A stretch of 64,000 bases of DNA from Croceibacterium soli (lineage in GTDB: Bacteria; Pseudomonadota; Alphaproteobacteria; Sphingomonadales; Sphingomonadaceae): NCBI RefSeq assembly GCF_009828065.1, contig NZ_WTYK01000002.1, positions 1 to 64,000 on the forward strand. Direction: 5' to 3'. Positions 19,723-29,801 of the stretch are shown piece after piece (position 1 is the stretch's first letter; each line of letters starts with the position of its first letter). The notes under the pieces are model-generated. The model had not been told where the DNA came from. It did not search any database and worked only from the letters and a program-made list of their open reading frames with translations. A program made the position numbers and the translations under genes.

Positions 19723-21515
19723 CAGTGCCTCCCGAACAGTTTCTCAACATCGCCCATCGACAGCTTCACCCAGGTCGGCCGCCCGTGGTTGCACTGGCCG
19801 GAGCGCGGCGTGCGCTCCATCTCTCGCAGAAGCGCGTTCATCTCGGCGACGGAGAGCGTACGCCCCGCGCGTACAGAGCCGTGGCAGGCCATCGTCGCCA
19901 GCACGTGCTCGATCTTCTCGCCCAGCAACAGGGCCTCGCCGTGCTTGGCGAGATCGTCGGCCAAGTCAGTCAGCAGCCGATGCGGATCGGCGCCGTTGAG
20001 CGCTCCCGGCATGGCCCGCACGAGCATGGCGGAAGGGCCGAAGCGCTCGATCGCCAGGCCGAACTCGGCGAAACTGGCGGCGTGTTCCTCCAGGCGGTCG
20101 CACGCCGGCTCGTCCAGCTCTACGACCTCGGGGATCAGCAGCGCCTGGCTGGCGGCGACCTTCTCGCCCGCACCCGCCGCCCGCAGGCGTTCGAGCACGA
20201 GCCGCTCGTGTGCCGCGTGCTGGTCCACCAGCACGAGCCCGTCGGCCGCTTCGGCAACGATGTAGGTATCGGCCACCTGCCCGCGAGCAATGCCGAGCGG
20301 ATAGTCGGCGGCCTCCTCGGGCAGCGGCTCGGCCTGCTCCGCCCTGCCCTGCGGCGCGTCGAGCACGCTGGCCTCGTAGCTGCGCCAGGCAGAGCTTGCC
20401 TCCCGCACCGCAGCCGAAGGCGCAGTCCAGTCGCGGCCGCGGAACAGCGAGCCGAGCGCGGGCGCGAGCTGCGGCTCCGTCTGCCAGCGCCCCATCGCGG
20501 CGGCGTCCGGGGCTTGCGCGCTACGCCGGTCGCCCGTTGCGAGAGCCTGCCGCAGGCCCGAGACGATGAAGCCCCGCACCGCCGCCGCGTCGCGGAAGCG
20601 GACCTCGGTCTTCGCCGGATGGACGTTCACGTCCACGTCTTCCGCCGCGATCTCCAGGAACAGCGCCAGGACAGCGTGCCGGTCCCGCGCCAGCATGTCG
20701 GCATAGGCGCCGCGCACCGCGCCGATGAGCAGCCGGTCCTTCACCGGGCGGCCGTTGACGAACAAGTACTGGTGATCGGCCACGCCGCGGTTGTACGTCG
20801 GCAAGCCGGCGACACCGGTCAGCCGCATGGTCCCGCGTTCCATGTCCAGGGCCACGGAGTTGTCCGCCAGCTCCCGCGCCACGATCATGGCCACCCGGGC
20901 GGCCAGGGCCTCCCCGCCTTGCAGGTCGAGGATGCACCGCTCCCCGTGATCGAGCCGGAAGGAAACGTCCGGCCGGGCCATCGCCAGGCGGCGCACGACA
21001 TCCAGGCAAGCGGCGTATTCGCTGCGCGCCGTGCGCAGGAACTTACGCCGCGCGGGCACTTTGCCAAACAGCTGTTCGACCCGCACACGCGTCCCCGGCG
21101 GCAGCGCAGCGGGGCCTTCGTCCGTCAGCGCGCCGTGATCGACCACCCGCCGCCAGCCCTGCTCGGCGCCGCGCACCCGGCTTTCAAGCGTCAGCCGCGC
21201 GACGCTGGCAATCGACGGCAGCGCCTCCCCGCGGAAGCCCAGCGTGGCGACCTGCTCGATAGCGTCGTCGGGCAGTTTGGACGTGGCATGCCGCTCCAGG
21301 GCCAGGGCCATTTCCTCGGGTCCCATTCCGCACCCGTCGTCGGTGACTTCGATCCGCGACAGGCCGCCGTCCGACAGCGCAACCGCGATCCGGCCCGCGC
21401 CGGCATCGAGCGCGTTCTCGACCAGCTCCTTCAGCGCAGAGGCGGGCCGCTCCACCACTTCGCCCGCGGCGATACGGTTGACCAGCGTCTCGGGAAGTCG
21501 GCGGATTTCCGGCAT
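19722..21515 (-). CDS. mutL: DNA mismatch repair protein MutL
   Basis: 597 residues. N-terminal GHKL ATPase with MPEIRRLPETLVNRIAAGEV, ENALDAGA and DDGCGM, GFRGEAL and NVHPAKTEVRF, then a proline/alanine linker (about 330-420) and C-terminal dimerisation domain. The C-terminal domain has the endonuclease motif DQHAAHERLVLE (DQHA-x2-E-x4-E) together with ACHGSVRAG and QCNHGRPT, so this is a nicking MutL, as in bacteria without MutH. ATG 21515; a second ATG nine bases upstream is possible. Divergent from mreB. Confidence 0.96.
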   Translation of the reverse strand: MPEIRRLPETLVNRIAAGEVVERPASALKELVENALDAGAGRIAVALSDGGLSRIEVTDDGCGMGPEEMALALERHATSKLPDDAIEQVATLGFRGEALPSIASVARLTLESRVRGAEQGWRRVVDHGALTDEGPAALPPGTRVRVEQLFGKVPARRKFLRTARSEYAACLDVVRRLAMARPDVSFRLDHGERCILDLQGGEALAARVAMIVARELADNSVALDMERGTMRLTGVAGLPTYNRGVADHQYLFVNGRPVKDRLLIGAVRGAYADMLARDRHAVLALFLEIAAEDVDVNVHPAKTEVRFRDAAAVRGFIVSGLRQALATGDRRSAQAPDAAAMGRWQTEPQLAPALGSLFRGRDWTAPSAAVREASSAWRSYEASVLDAPQGRAEQAEPLPEEAADYPLGIARGQVADTYIVAEAADGLVLVDQHAAHERLVLERLRAAGAGEKVAASQALLIPEVVELDEPACDRLEEHAASFAEFGLAIERFGPSAMLVRAMPGALNGADPHRLLTDLADDLAKHGEALLLGEKIEHVLATMACHGSVRAGRTLSVAEMNALLREMERTPRSGQCNHGRPTWVKLSMGDVEKLFGRH

Positions 21516-21565
21516 GACCGCCATGGTAACGGCAGGGTGGCTGCAATTCGAGCCGGACAGTGTAA

Positions 21566-22747
<1,182 letters not shown>

Positions 22748-22779
22748 TCCTTCTGGGAAGTTAAGCAGGAAGGGCGGCA

Positions 22780-23670
22780 ATGGCTCCGCCGAAGATCCGT
22801 TCCAGTTCGAACCGAAAGGCGCAATTGAGCGTCTTCACGGGCTACCTGATCGCGGGCATGGGCACGCTGATCGGGGCTGCGCTGCTGATCATCTCGCTGA
22901 TGCAGCCGCAGGCGCTCGCAGGTCTGCGCAGCATGGCCACCGACGCCGCCTCCTCCGCCGGCGAGGCTGGCGCCACGGCGCGCACCGGGGGCAAGAGCTT
23001 CTTCGAAGCGATCGCGGGGTACTACCGCGCCGGCAGCAGGAATGCCGAGCTCGAGCGGGAGATGCGCATCGCCCGCGTCAGGCTCGTCGAAGCCGAAGCG
23101 ATCAGGCAGGAGAACGCCCGCCTCAAGCGCACCCTCGGCCTTCGCGAAAGAGACACCCAGCCGGTCGCGCTTGCCCGGCTGATCGGGTCCACCTCGTCCA
23201 GCGCGCGGCGCTTCGCCTACATCTCCGCCGGGCGCGAGGATGGCGTGCGGCCGGAAATGCCCGTCGTCTCGCCGATGGGCCTGGTCGGGCGGGTGCTCGA
23301 AACCGGCGCGCGCAGTTCGCGCGTGCTGCTGCTGACCGATAGCGAAAGCATGGTGCCGGTCCGCCGCTCCACGGACAACGTGGTCGCCTTTGCCGAAGGC
23401 CGCACCGACGGCTCGCTGCGGCTGCGCCTGATCAACCTCGGGATCAACCCGATCAAGCCGGGGGACGTCTTCGTCACCTCCGGCGCCGGCGGCCTGTTCC
23501 GGCCGAACGTCGCGGTGGCGGTCGCCGAAACGATCACCCGCGACGGCGCCATCGCGCGCGTTCTCAGCAACCCGGCCGCGACCGACTATGTCGCGGTCGA
23601 GCCGGTTTGGCAGCAGGAAGCCAGGGCGATGCTTCGCGCCCCGCCCGCTGCCGAAACAGAGGCCGAATGA
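22780..23670 (+). CDS. mreC: Rod shape-determining protein MreC
   Basis: 296 residues. One N-terminal transmembrane helix (about 18-42), a coiled-coil segment (about 82-118, AELEREMRIARVRLVEAEAIRQ split), then two beta-barrel domains with GREDGVRPEMPVVSPMGLVGRV and KPGDVFVTSGAGGLFRP. Periplasmic scaffold linking MreB to PBP2. Its stop overlaps the mreD start (ATGA). 32 bases after mreB. Confidence 0.94.
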   Translation: MAPPKIRSSSNRKAQLSVFTGYLIAGMGTLIGAALLIISLMQPQALAGLRSMATDAASSAGEAGATARTGGKSFFEAIAGYYRAGSRNAELEREMRIARVRLVEAEAIRQENARLKRTLGLRERDTQPVALARLIGSTSSSARRFAYISAGREDGVRPEMPVVSPMGLVGRVLETGARSSRVLLLTDSESMVPVRRSTDNVVAFAEGRTDGSLRLRLINLGINPIKPGDVFVTSGAGGLFRPNVAVAVAETITRDGAIARVLSNPAATDYVAVEPVWQQEARAMLRAPPAAETEAE

Positions 23671-24224
23671 TCGACCAGATCAATCCGCGCGCGCGGCGCG
23701 ATGCATTCGGCACGAAGATCAACCGCGATCACTCGCGGCTGCTGGCCTACGGCGTCCCCTGGCTGGCGATCCTGCTGTTCTCGCTCACCCCTATGCTGCC
23801 GGTGATCGCCTCGGCGCCGGTCATGCCGCCGCTTGGCTACATGTTCATGCTCGCGTGGCGCCTCATGCGGCCGGGCCTGCTGCCGATGTGGGCCGGGCTG
23901 CCGCTGGGGGCGTTCGACGATCTGTTCTCGGGCCAGCCTTTCGGCGGCGGCATCCTGCTGTTCTCGCTGACCCTGATTGCCGCCGACTTCCTCGACGCGC
24001 GGTTCCCCTGGCGCAGCTTCTGGCAGGATTGGATGATCGCCAGCCTGGTGATCGCCATCTACATCGGCTGTGCTGCGCTGGTCTCCGGCGCGGACCTCGA
24101 AACGCCGCTGCTGGTCGCTCTCGTGCCTCAGCTCTTGCTGTCGGTGCTGGCCTTTCCCATTATCGCCCGCATGGTATCCCTGCTCGACCGACTCCGGCTC
24201 CTGCGCATCCGCCGGCTCGGCTAG
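23667..24224 (+). CDS. mreD: Rod shape-determining membrane protein MreD
   Basis: 185 residues with about five transmembrane helices (for example WLAILLFSLTPMLPVIA, ILLFSLTLIAADFL, MIASLVIAIYIGCAALV). The assignment rests on hydrophobic profile, size and position between mreC and mrdA. The ATG at 23667 overlaps the mreC stop; the frame upstream of it is antifeature of mreC and is not used. Confidence 0.9.
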   Translation: MIDQINPRARRDAFGTKINRDHSRLLAYGVPWLAILLFSLTPMLPVIASAPVMPPLGYMFMLAWRLMRPGLLPMWAGLPLGAFDDLFSGQPFGGGILLFSLTLIAADFLDARFPWRSFWQDWMIASLVIAIYIGCAALVSGADLETPLLVALVPQLLLSVLAFPIIARMVSLLDRLRLLRIRRLG

Positions 24225-24227
24225 GCG

Positions 24228-26291
24228 ATGCAGAGGTTTACCGCATCTTCGCTCAAGCAGAGCTTCGACCGGCGCAGCTTCGTCATCGGAGCGGTGCAAG
24301 GCGGCATTGGCCTGCTGCTCGCCGCGCGCATGGGCTACATCGCCGTCGCCGAGAACGAGAAGTACGAGATGGAGGCGGAGAGCAACCGCGTCAATCTCAG
24401 CCTGATCCCGCCGCGCCGCGGCTGGATCCTCGACCGCAACGGCGCGCCGATGGCCTCGAACCGCGCGGACTTCCGTGTCGATATCATCCCGGAACGGCTG
24501 GAGGACCCCCGCCGGACCGTCCAGACACTCGGCAAGCTGCTCAACTTCACCGCCGACGAGATCGAAGATCTCAACGTGCGGCTCGAGACTGCCGCGGGTT
24601 TCCAGCCGGTCCCGGTCGCCAGCGGGCTGGACTACGACGAGTTCGCCGCCGTCAGCGTACGCCTGCCGGAGCTTCCCGGAGTCGTGCCACAGCGCGGCTT
24701 CTCCCGCTACTACCCCACGGGGCCCGCGGTCGGCCATCTGATCGGCTATGTCGGCGCCGCAAGCCGCGAGGAGTACGAGCAGGAGCCGATCCCGCTGCTC
24801 CTTACTCCCGGGTTCAAGCTGGGCAAGGACGGGCTCGAGAAGCAGTTCGAGCAGACCTTGCGGGGGGAACCGGGTGCCCGGCGCGTGGAAGTCACCGCCG
24901 GCGGCCGTATCGTGCGCGATCTCGACACGCGCGAGGACGTCCAGGGCAAGTCGATCCAGCTGACCATCGACGGGCCCCTGCAGGACTACGCCGCACGGCG
25001 GCTGGGGCTGGAATCCGGCTCGGTCGTGGTGATGGACTGCCTCACCGGCGACCTCATGTGCATGGCGTCGATGCCCAGCTTCGACCCGAACAGCTTCTCC
25101 GACGGAATCGGCCGCGTCGAGTACCAGATGCTCAGCCAGAACGAGCGGGTGCCGCTGCGCAACAAAGTACTCAAGGGCCTCTACCCGCCCGGATCGACAG
25201 TGAAGCCGATGGTGGCGATGGCCTTTCTCGAGGCCGGTCTGGACCCGTCCGAATCCGTCAACTGTGCGGGCGGGCTCAGGGTCGGCAACCGCGTGTTCCA
25301 CTGCTGGCAGCGCCGGGGCCACGGCAGGGTGGACATGGCCAAGGGCATCTACCAGTCCTGCGACGTCTACTTCTACCATTTCGCCCAGCGCCTGGGCATG
25401 GATGTCATCGCGCCGATGGCAAAGCGCTGCGGCATGGGGCAGGAGTTCCCCCTTCCCGTCGCCAGCCAGTTCTACGGCACCGTGCCCGATCCCGCATGGA
25501 AGCTGAAGAAGTACGGCCAGCAATGGCAGCCATACGACACGGTGAACGCGACGATCGGCCAAGGCTACATGCTCGCCAACCCGCTGCAGCTCGCCGTGAT
25601 GGCCGCCCGCCTCGCGACGGGCAACAAGGTCATGCCGCGCATGCTCCTGCGCAAGGACAAGCCGCGCTTCGACAGTCTGAACTTCCACGGCGATCACGTC
25701 CAGGTGATGCAGCAGGCGATGAGCGACGTGGTCAACGGTCCGGGTACCGCCGGGCGTGCCCGCCTGCCCATCGACGACGTGCTGATGGCCGGCAAGACAG
25801 GCACGGCCCAAGTCGTCAGCCTCAGCGTCGGCAGCGGCAAGGGCGGCCTGTGGAAGCACCGCGACCACGGCCTGTTCATCTTCTTCGCCCCGTTCGACAA
25901 TCCGCGCTACGCCGGCGCGGTGGTGATCGAGCACGGCGGCGGATCGGGCGCGGCCTATCCCATCGCGCGGGACGTCATGACGTTCATGTTCGACCCCGCC
26001 AAAGGCCTGGAAGCGCTGCACGCGCTCGAGAAGCAATGGGGCGGCACCGCGCAGGAGCGGCTCAATGCCGATTACGCGCGCTTCGCAGCCGCAGCCGGGG
26101 TCGACGTGCCCCCTGCCCCGGCCGATCCGGTCACGGTCGCGAGGCAGGTCGACGCGGAAGCGCGCAGCGCAGCCGAACCCGCCCGGCCCCATCCAGGTCC
26201 GATCGACCCCGCTCCCGAACCCGTGGGCACTGCCGCTCCGCCGGTCACTCCCACCCCCGCGAGCGCCACACCGACGCCGGAGCCACGATGA
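24228..26291 (+). CDS. mrdA: Penicillin-binding protein 2 (elongasome transpeptidase)
   Basis: 687 residues. N-terminal membrane anchor (about 17-40), PBP dimerisation domain (PPRRGWILDRNGAPMASN), then transpeptidase with the active-site motifs PPGSTVKP (SxxK), SCD in place of SxN (QSCDVYFYHF), and KTGTAQ. A Pro/Ala/Thr-rich tail of about 70 residues follows the catalytic domain. Cross-links lateral peptidoglycan with RodA. The stop overlaps the rodA start as ATGA. Confidence 0.96.
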   Translation: MQRFTASSLKQSFDRRSFVIGAVQGGIGLLLAARMGYIAVAENEKYEMEAESNRVNLSLIPPRRGWILDRNGAPMASNRADFRVDIIPERLEDPRRTVQTLGKLLNFTADEIEDLNVRLETAAGFQPVPVASGLDYDEFAAVSVRLPELPGVVPQRGFSRYYPTGPAVGHLIGYVGAASREEYEQEPIPLLLTPGFKLGKDGLEKQFEQTLRGEPGARRVEVTAGGRIVRDLDTREDVQGKSIQLTIDGPLQDYAARRLGLESGSVVVMDCLTGDLMCMASMPSFDPNSFSDGIGRVEYQMLSQNERVPLRNKVLKGLYPPGSTVKPMVAMAFLEAGLDPSESVNCAGGLRVGNRVFHCWQRRGHGRVDMAKGIYQSCDVYFYHFAQRLGMDVIAPMAKRCGMGQEFPLPVASQFYGTVPDPAWKLKKYGQQWQPYDTVNATIGQGYMLANPLQLAVMAARLATGNKVMPRMLLRKDKPRFDSLNFHGDHVQVMQQAMSDVVNGPGTAGRARLPIDDVLMAGKTGTAQVVSLSVGSGKGGLWKHRDHGLFIFFAPFDNPRYAGAVVIEHGGGSGAAYPIARDVMTFMFDPAKGLEALHALEKQWGGTAQERLNADYARFAAAAGVDVPPAPADPVTVARQVDAEARSAAEPARPHPGPIDPAPEPVGTAAPPVTPTPASATPTPEPR

Positions 26292-27406
26292 GGCACGCGA
26301 TACTTCCCCCCGCGATAGCATCCCAGCCGTGGCGGGTGCTGCTGCCGCTAACGCTGCTGGTGTGCTTTGGCGCCGCCGTGCTCTTCTCGGCAGCTGGCGG
26401 CTCGATGCAGCCTTACGCCGCTTCGCACCTCGTCCGCTTCGCCGTGTTCCTGGCGGTGGCGATGATGATCTCATACCTCCCCGCGGATCTCGTCCGCTGG
26501 GCCGCTTACCCGGCTTATGGCGTCGTCGTCCTGCTGCTGATGCTGGTCGAGGCGCTCGGCCAGCTCGGCGGCGGCAGCCAGCGCTGGCTCGACCTTGGGC
26601 CGATCGTGCTGCAGCCGTCGGAACTCATGAAGCCGGTCATCGTGCTGGTGCTGGCGAGCTACTACCACTCGCTGCCTGCGGGGATGATCGCAAACTGGCG
26701 AACGCTCCTGCCCCCCGCGGCGCTGATGGGTTTCCCGATGGCGCTTGTGCTCCTTCAGCCCGATCTCGGCACGTCGCTGGCGATCGTTTTCGGCGGCGCG
26801 GTGGTGATCTTCCTTGCCGGCGTGCCGGGCAAGTGGTTCCTCGGGGCAGGCGCAACCGCCCTGGTGATCGCCCCCCTCGCCTACTTCTTCGGCTTGCACG
26901 ATTACCAGCGCCGCCGCGTCACCACCTTCCTCGATCCGGAGAGCGATCCGCTTGGGTCGGGCTACCACATCACCCAATCGAAGATCGCGATCGGCTCCGG
27001 CGGGATCACCGGGAAGGGGTTCGGCGAGGGGTCGCAGAGCCATCTCGACTACCTCCCCGAACCGCATACCGATTTCGTCTTCGCGACCATGGCCGAGGAA
27101 TGGGGCCTGATCGGCGGCCTGTTCGTGCTGCTGGTGTTCGGCATCGTATTGCGCTGGGGCCTAATCGTGGCCCGGCGCGCGCCCGACCGCTTCCTCCGCC
27201 TGCTCGCCGGCGGGATGACGGCAACGATCTTCTTCTACGCCGCGATCAACCTGATGATGGTCATGGGCCTCGCGCCGGTGGTGGGTATCCCGCTGCCGTT
27301 CATGAGCCACGGCGGTTCATCGATGATGACCAACATGATCTGCCTGGGCACTTTGATGATGGTCGACCGCTGCAGCCGGCGCGCCGTGACGCCCGGTCTG
27401 GGCTGA
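26288..27406 (+). CDS. rodA: Rod shape-determining glycosyltransferase RodA
   Basis: 372 residues, SEDS-family peptidoglycan polymerase with about ten transmembrane helices. Signatures: GGSQRWLDLGPIVLQPSELMK, LLQPDLGTSLAIVF (catalytic Asp region), LPEPHTDFVFATMAEEWGLIGG, and GIPLPFMSHGGSSMMTNM. ATG 26288 overlaps the mrdA stop. Last gene of the mre-mrd operon; a much longer frame through this region on the same strand is an artefact. Confidence 0.96.
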   Translation: MRHAILPPAIASQPWRVLLPLTLLVCFGAAVLFSAAGGSMQPYAASHLVRFAVFLAVAMMISYLPADLVRWAAYPAYGVVVLLLMLVEALGQLGGGSQRWLDLGPIVLQPSELMKPVIVLVLASYYHSLPAGMIANWRTLLPPAALMGFPMALVLLQPDLGTSLAIVFGGAVVIFLAGVPGKWFLGAGATALVIAPLAYFFGLHDYQRRRVTTFLDPESDPLGSGYHITQSKIAIGSGGITGKGFGEGSQSHLDYLPEPHTDFVFATMAEEWGLIGGLFVLLVFGIVLRWGLIVARRAPDRFLRLLAGGMTATIFFYAAINLMMVMGLAPVVGIPLPFMSHGGSSMMTNMICLGTLMMVDRCSRRAVTPGLG

Positions 27407-27509
27407 GCGAAATCTCCTCTTTTATCGCAGCGCACAACCGCTATATGAGCCGCTCCCGGCGATTCGCCGGGTACCCAGCGGCCCCAGGTTCTCCCTGGTT
27501 CCCCCGGAT

Positions 27510-27585
<76 letters not shown>

Positions 27586-27677
27586 TTTTCTCTCTTCAGA
27601 TCGAAGCTCTACGGAGCAGCGCGAATGCCGTTCCGACGAAGTCAGAATGGTCATTCCGACAGCTTCCAATCGAGCGG

Positions 27678-29696
27678 TCAGACCGGGTCGTAGCCGAGCT
27701 CATCCACCCAGGGCGCGAGTTTGGGAAGTACCTGTTCGAGGTGGGCGCGATAGCGGAGCCATCGGCCGGAGGCGCGGCGGTAGATGGGCTCGACGACCTG
27801 CGAATAGCTGGCGGTGGTAATCAGGCCGCGTGATCTGGCGGTCCTCGTATGGTCAAGCACGGCCGGATCCCATTCCAGGCCCAGCCATTCGACGAGCGGC
27901 TGCACCTGGCCTTCCACGTCATCGACCAGGTCTTCGTATTTCAGGCTGAAGACGTTGTCCGGAAACAGCTCATGCGACTTCGTCCAATGGGTGAAGGACA
28001 AGTCGTAGAACCCGGCGGCATCCTCCGGCCGCAGGAAATTGGCCATCGCCGGATTGAGCCGGAAATTGCTCATCAGGCAGCTGAGCACGACATCGCACGG
28101 ATGGCGCAGTGCGAGGATGACTTTAGCCTTGGGGAACAGTCTGCGGATCAGCGGAAGGCGGTAGAGGAACAGAGGCGATTTATCGATCAGCAGCTGGCCC
28201 GGACCGACCGGCTGGATCTTGTCCACTTCCGCGAAATAACATGCCCGCGCGTCCGTGATCTGGTCCGCGCTCATGCCTGGCAGGGCAGTGAGCCCACCGA
28301 GCTTCTCCTCCACCCGGTTGAGGGGCGGCTGTTCCTCCATCACCGCCGTCCCGGGATGCCCCATCAGTATCGTGTCGAGCAAGGTCGTCCCCGACCGCGG
28401 AAAGCCGACCAGGAATGCCGGATCCGGCCGGCCATCATCGACGGCCACGTCGATCCAACCGGCTCGCCAGGCGGGGGTAATCTGCGCGATCTCCGCCTCA
28501 AGCTGCCTGCGCAGCTCCGCCGCCCTTCCCAGCGGATCGTTGGGCGTATCCTCGAGCAAAGCATTGGCCGTGGCGAAAGCCGCGAAAGCCTCGTCGGTTC
28601 GGCCGAGCCGATCTAGCAAAGTCGCGCGCATATGCGTCGTACGCACGGGCTCGACGTCTGCGGGCACCTCATCGAGTTTCACCAAGGCATCCGCGAAGCG
28701 CTTCTGGCGGCGCAGTTCGAGCGCTTCGATGAACGCGAGAGACTTGGCGGCAATCCCGTTCTTACGGCCAAGCGCAATCAGGGGCGCGAACTGATCTTCG
28801 CGATTGGTGTGCTCGAACTGGATCGCCAACCCGACGTAGGCATCGGCTTCCGACGGGTCGAGATCGATCGTCCGGCGGTAAGCCCGCTCGGCTTCCTCCG
28901 TCTCGCGCGCTATCCCGTGCTCGATCCCCAGCTTGAGCTGCACGCTGGCCGAATTGGGTTCGCGTGCCGCGGCCTCGAGCAGCGCAGCCATCGCTTCTTC
29001 TTGCCGCTGCTGCGCCTTGTAGAAGACATAGAGCTGATGCGGAGGCCGCCAGTCCGCCGGAAAATCGGCACTTGCCCTGACCAGTTCGACTTCCGCCTCG
29101 TCCGTACGATCGAGCGCCAGCAGGGCTGACGCCAAGTTGAGACGCGTCGGCGCGGCTCGCGGGTCCAACGACACGGCTCGCCGAAGGACATCGACCGCGC
29201 CGGCATAGTCCCCGGTCGCCACCAGGGCATTGCCCAGATTGTTGAGGCATTCGAAATCATCGGGAGCGCTATCAAGGACCAGCCGGTATGCAGCGACCGC
29301 TGCGGCGAAGTCCTCCAGCTTTTGCGCCAGGAAGCCGCGCAAACGTGCGACCCGCAAGCTCGGGTCGGCCTTCGCCAGATCCTCGGAAGCGACGGTCAGC
29401 GCCTGTCCATCCAGCCCGGCATCCATCAGGATGGAGATCAGGTTGCAGGCGATCGTAACGTCGTCGGGCCGCAGGGCGTGCGCCCTGAGCAGGTTCTCAG
29501 TCGCGGCCTCCAGATCCCCCGATCGGGCACAGACCATGCCGAGGAAGGCATGATGGGCGACAGCATTTTCAGGTCCCGCGTCGAGGCTCGCCGCCGCGAG
29601 TTCGCGCGCCAGGAGGAAATCGCCCTGCCGTGCTGCTATGACCGCGCGCTCGAATGGCGGCGGCCCGTCCAACTTGGATGGGGATTGGGCAGTCAT
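27678..29696 (-). CDS. TPR-repeat sulfotransferase-family protein
   Basis: 672 residues. About residues 1-390 are tetratricopeptide repeats (for example FECLNNLGNALVATGDYAGA and repeats with A/G at the canonical positions). The C-terminal 270 residues are a sulfotransferase domain with the PAPS 5'-phosphosulfate loop FLVGFPRSGTTLLDT, the 3'-phosphate region ILALRHPCDVVLS and the YEDLVDD motif. Substrate unknown. It follows the TonB receptor on the same strand, a pairing I know from sphingomonads, so it may modify something linked to uptake. ATG 29696 with GAGGAA close upstream. Confidence 0.85.
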   Translation of the reverse strand: MTAQSPSKLDGPPPFERAVIAARQGDFLLARELAAASLDAGPENAVAHHAFLGMVCARSGDLEAATENLLRAHALRPDDVTIACNLISILMDAGLDGQALTVASEDLAKADPSLRVARLRGFLAQKLEDFAAAVAAYRLVLDSAPDDFECLNNLGNALVATGDYAGAVDVLRRAVSLDPRAAPTRLNLASALLALDRTDEAEVELVRASADFPADWRPPHQLYVFYKAQQRQEEAMAALLEAAAREPNSASVQLKLGIEHGIARETEEAERAYRRTIDLDPSEADAYVGLAIQFEHTNREDQFAPLIALGRKNGIAAKSLAFIEALELRRQKRFADALVKLDEVPADVEPVRTTHMRATLLDRLGRTDEAFAAFATANALLEDTPNDPLGRAAELRRQLEAEIAQITPAWRAGWIDVAVDDGRPDPAFLVGFPRSGTTLLDTILMGHPGTAVMEEQPPLNRVEEKLGGLTALPGMSADQITDARACYFAEVDKIQPVGPGQLLIDKSPLFLYRLPLIRRLFPKAKVILALRHPCDVVLSCLMSNFRLNPAMANFLRPEDAAGFYDLSFTHWTKSHELFPDNVFSLKYEDLVDDVEGQVQPLVEWLGLEWDPAVLDHTRTARSRGLITTASYSQVVEPIYRRASGRWLRYRAHLEQVLPKLAPWVDELGYDPV

Positions 29697-29754
29697 TTCC
29701 TCGACCTACATGCTTACGAGAAATGGGACCAGCCCGCGCTGGCCCTATGGAGAA

Positions 29755-29778
29755 GGGAGGGCTCCGCCCGGAGCCCTC
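29755..29778 (-). terminator. Hairpin after the TonB receptor
   Basis: A near-perfect palindrome: GGAGGGCTCCG (29755-29765) and CGGAGCCCTCC (29768-29778). It lies 24 bases beyond the receptor stop and before the sulfotransferase start. The following minus-strand sequence has few T residues, so it could be an attenuator or RNA-processing hairpin rather than a strong terminator. Confidence 0.55.
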
Positions 29779-29801
29779 CGCACCCCTTTTCCTCGCCCGC
29801 C

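Noticed and set aside
23588-27406. Very long open frame of 1272 codons through mreC, mreD, mrdA and rodA
   Set aside because: Only the rodA part (26288-27406) is real; the rest is an out-of-frame artefact of high GC across known genes.
27455-27471. Short hairpin CCCGGC/GCCGGG after rodA as a terminator
   Set aside because: Short stem, no T run; it could be part of the tRNA promoter region.
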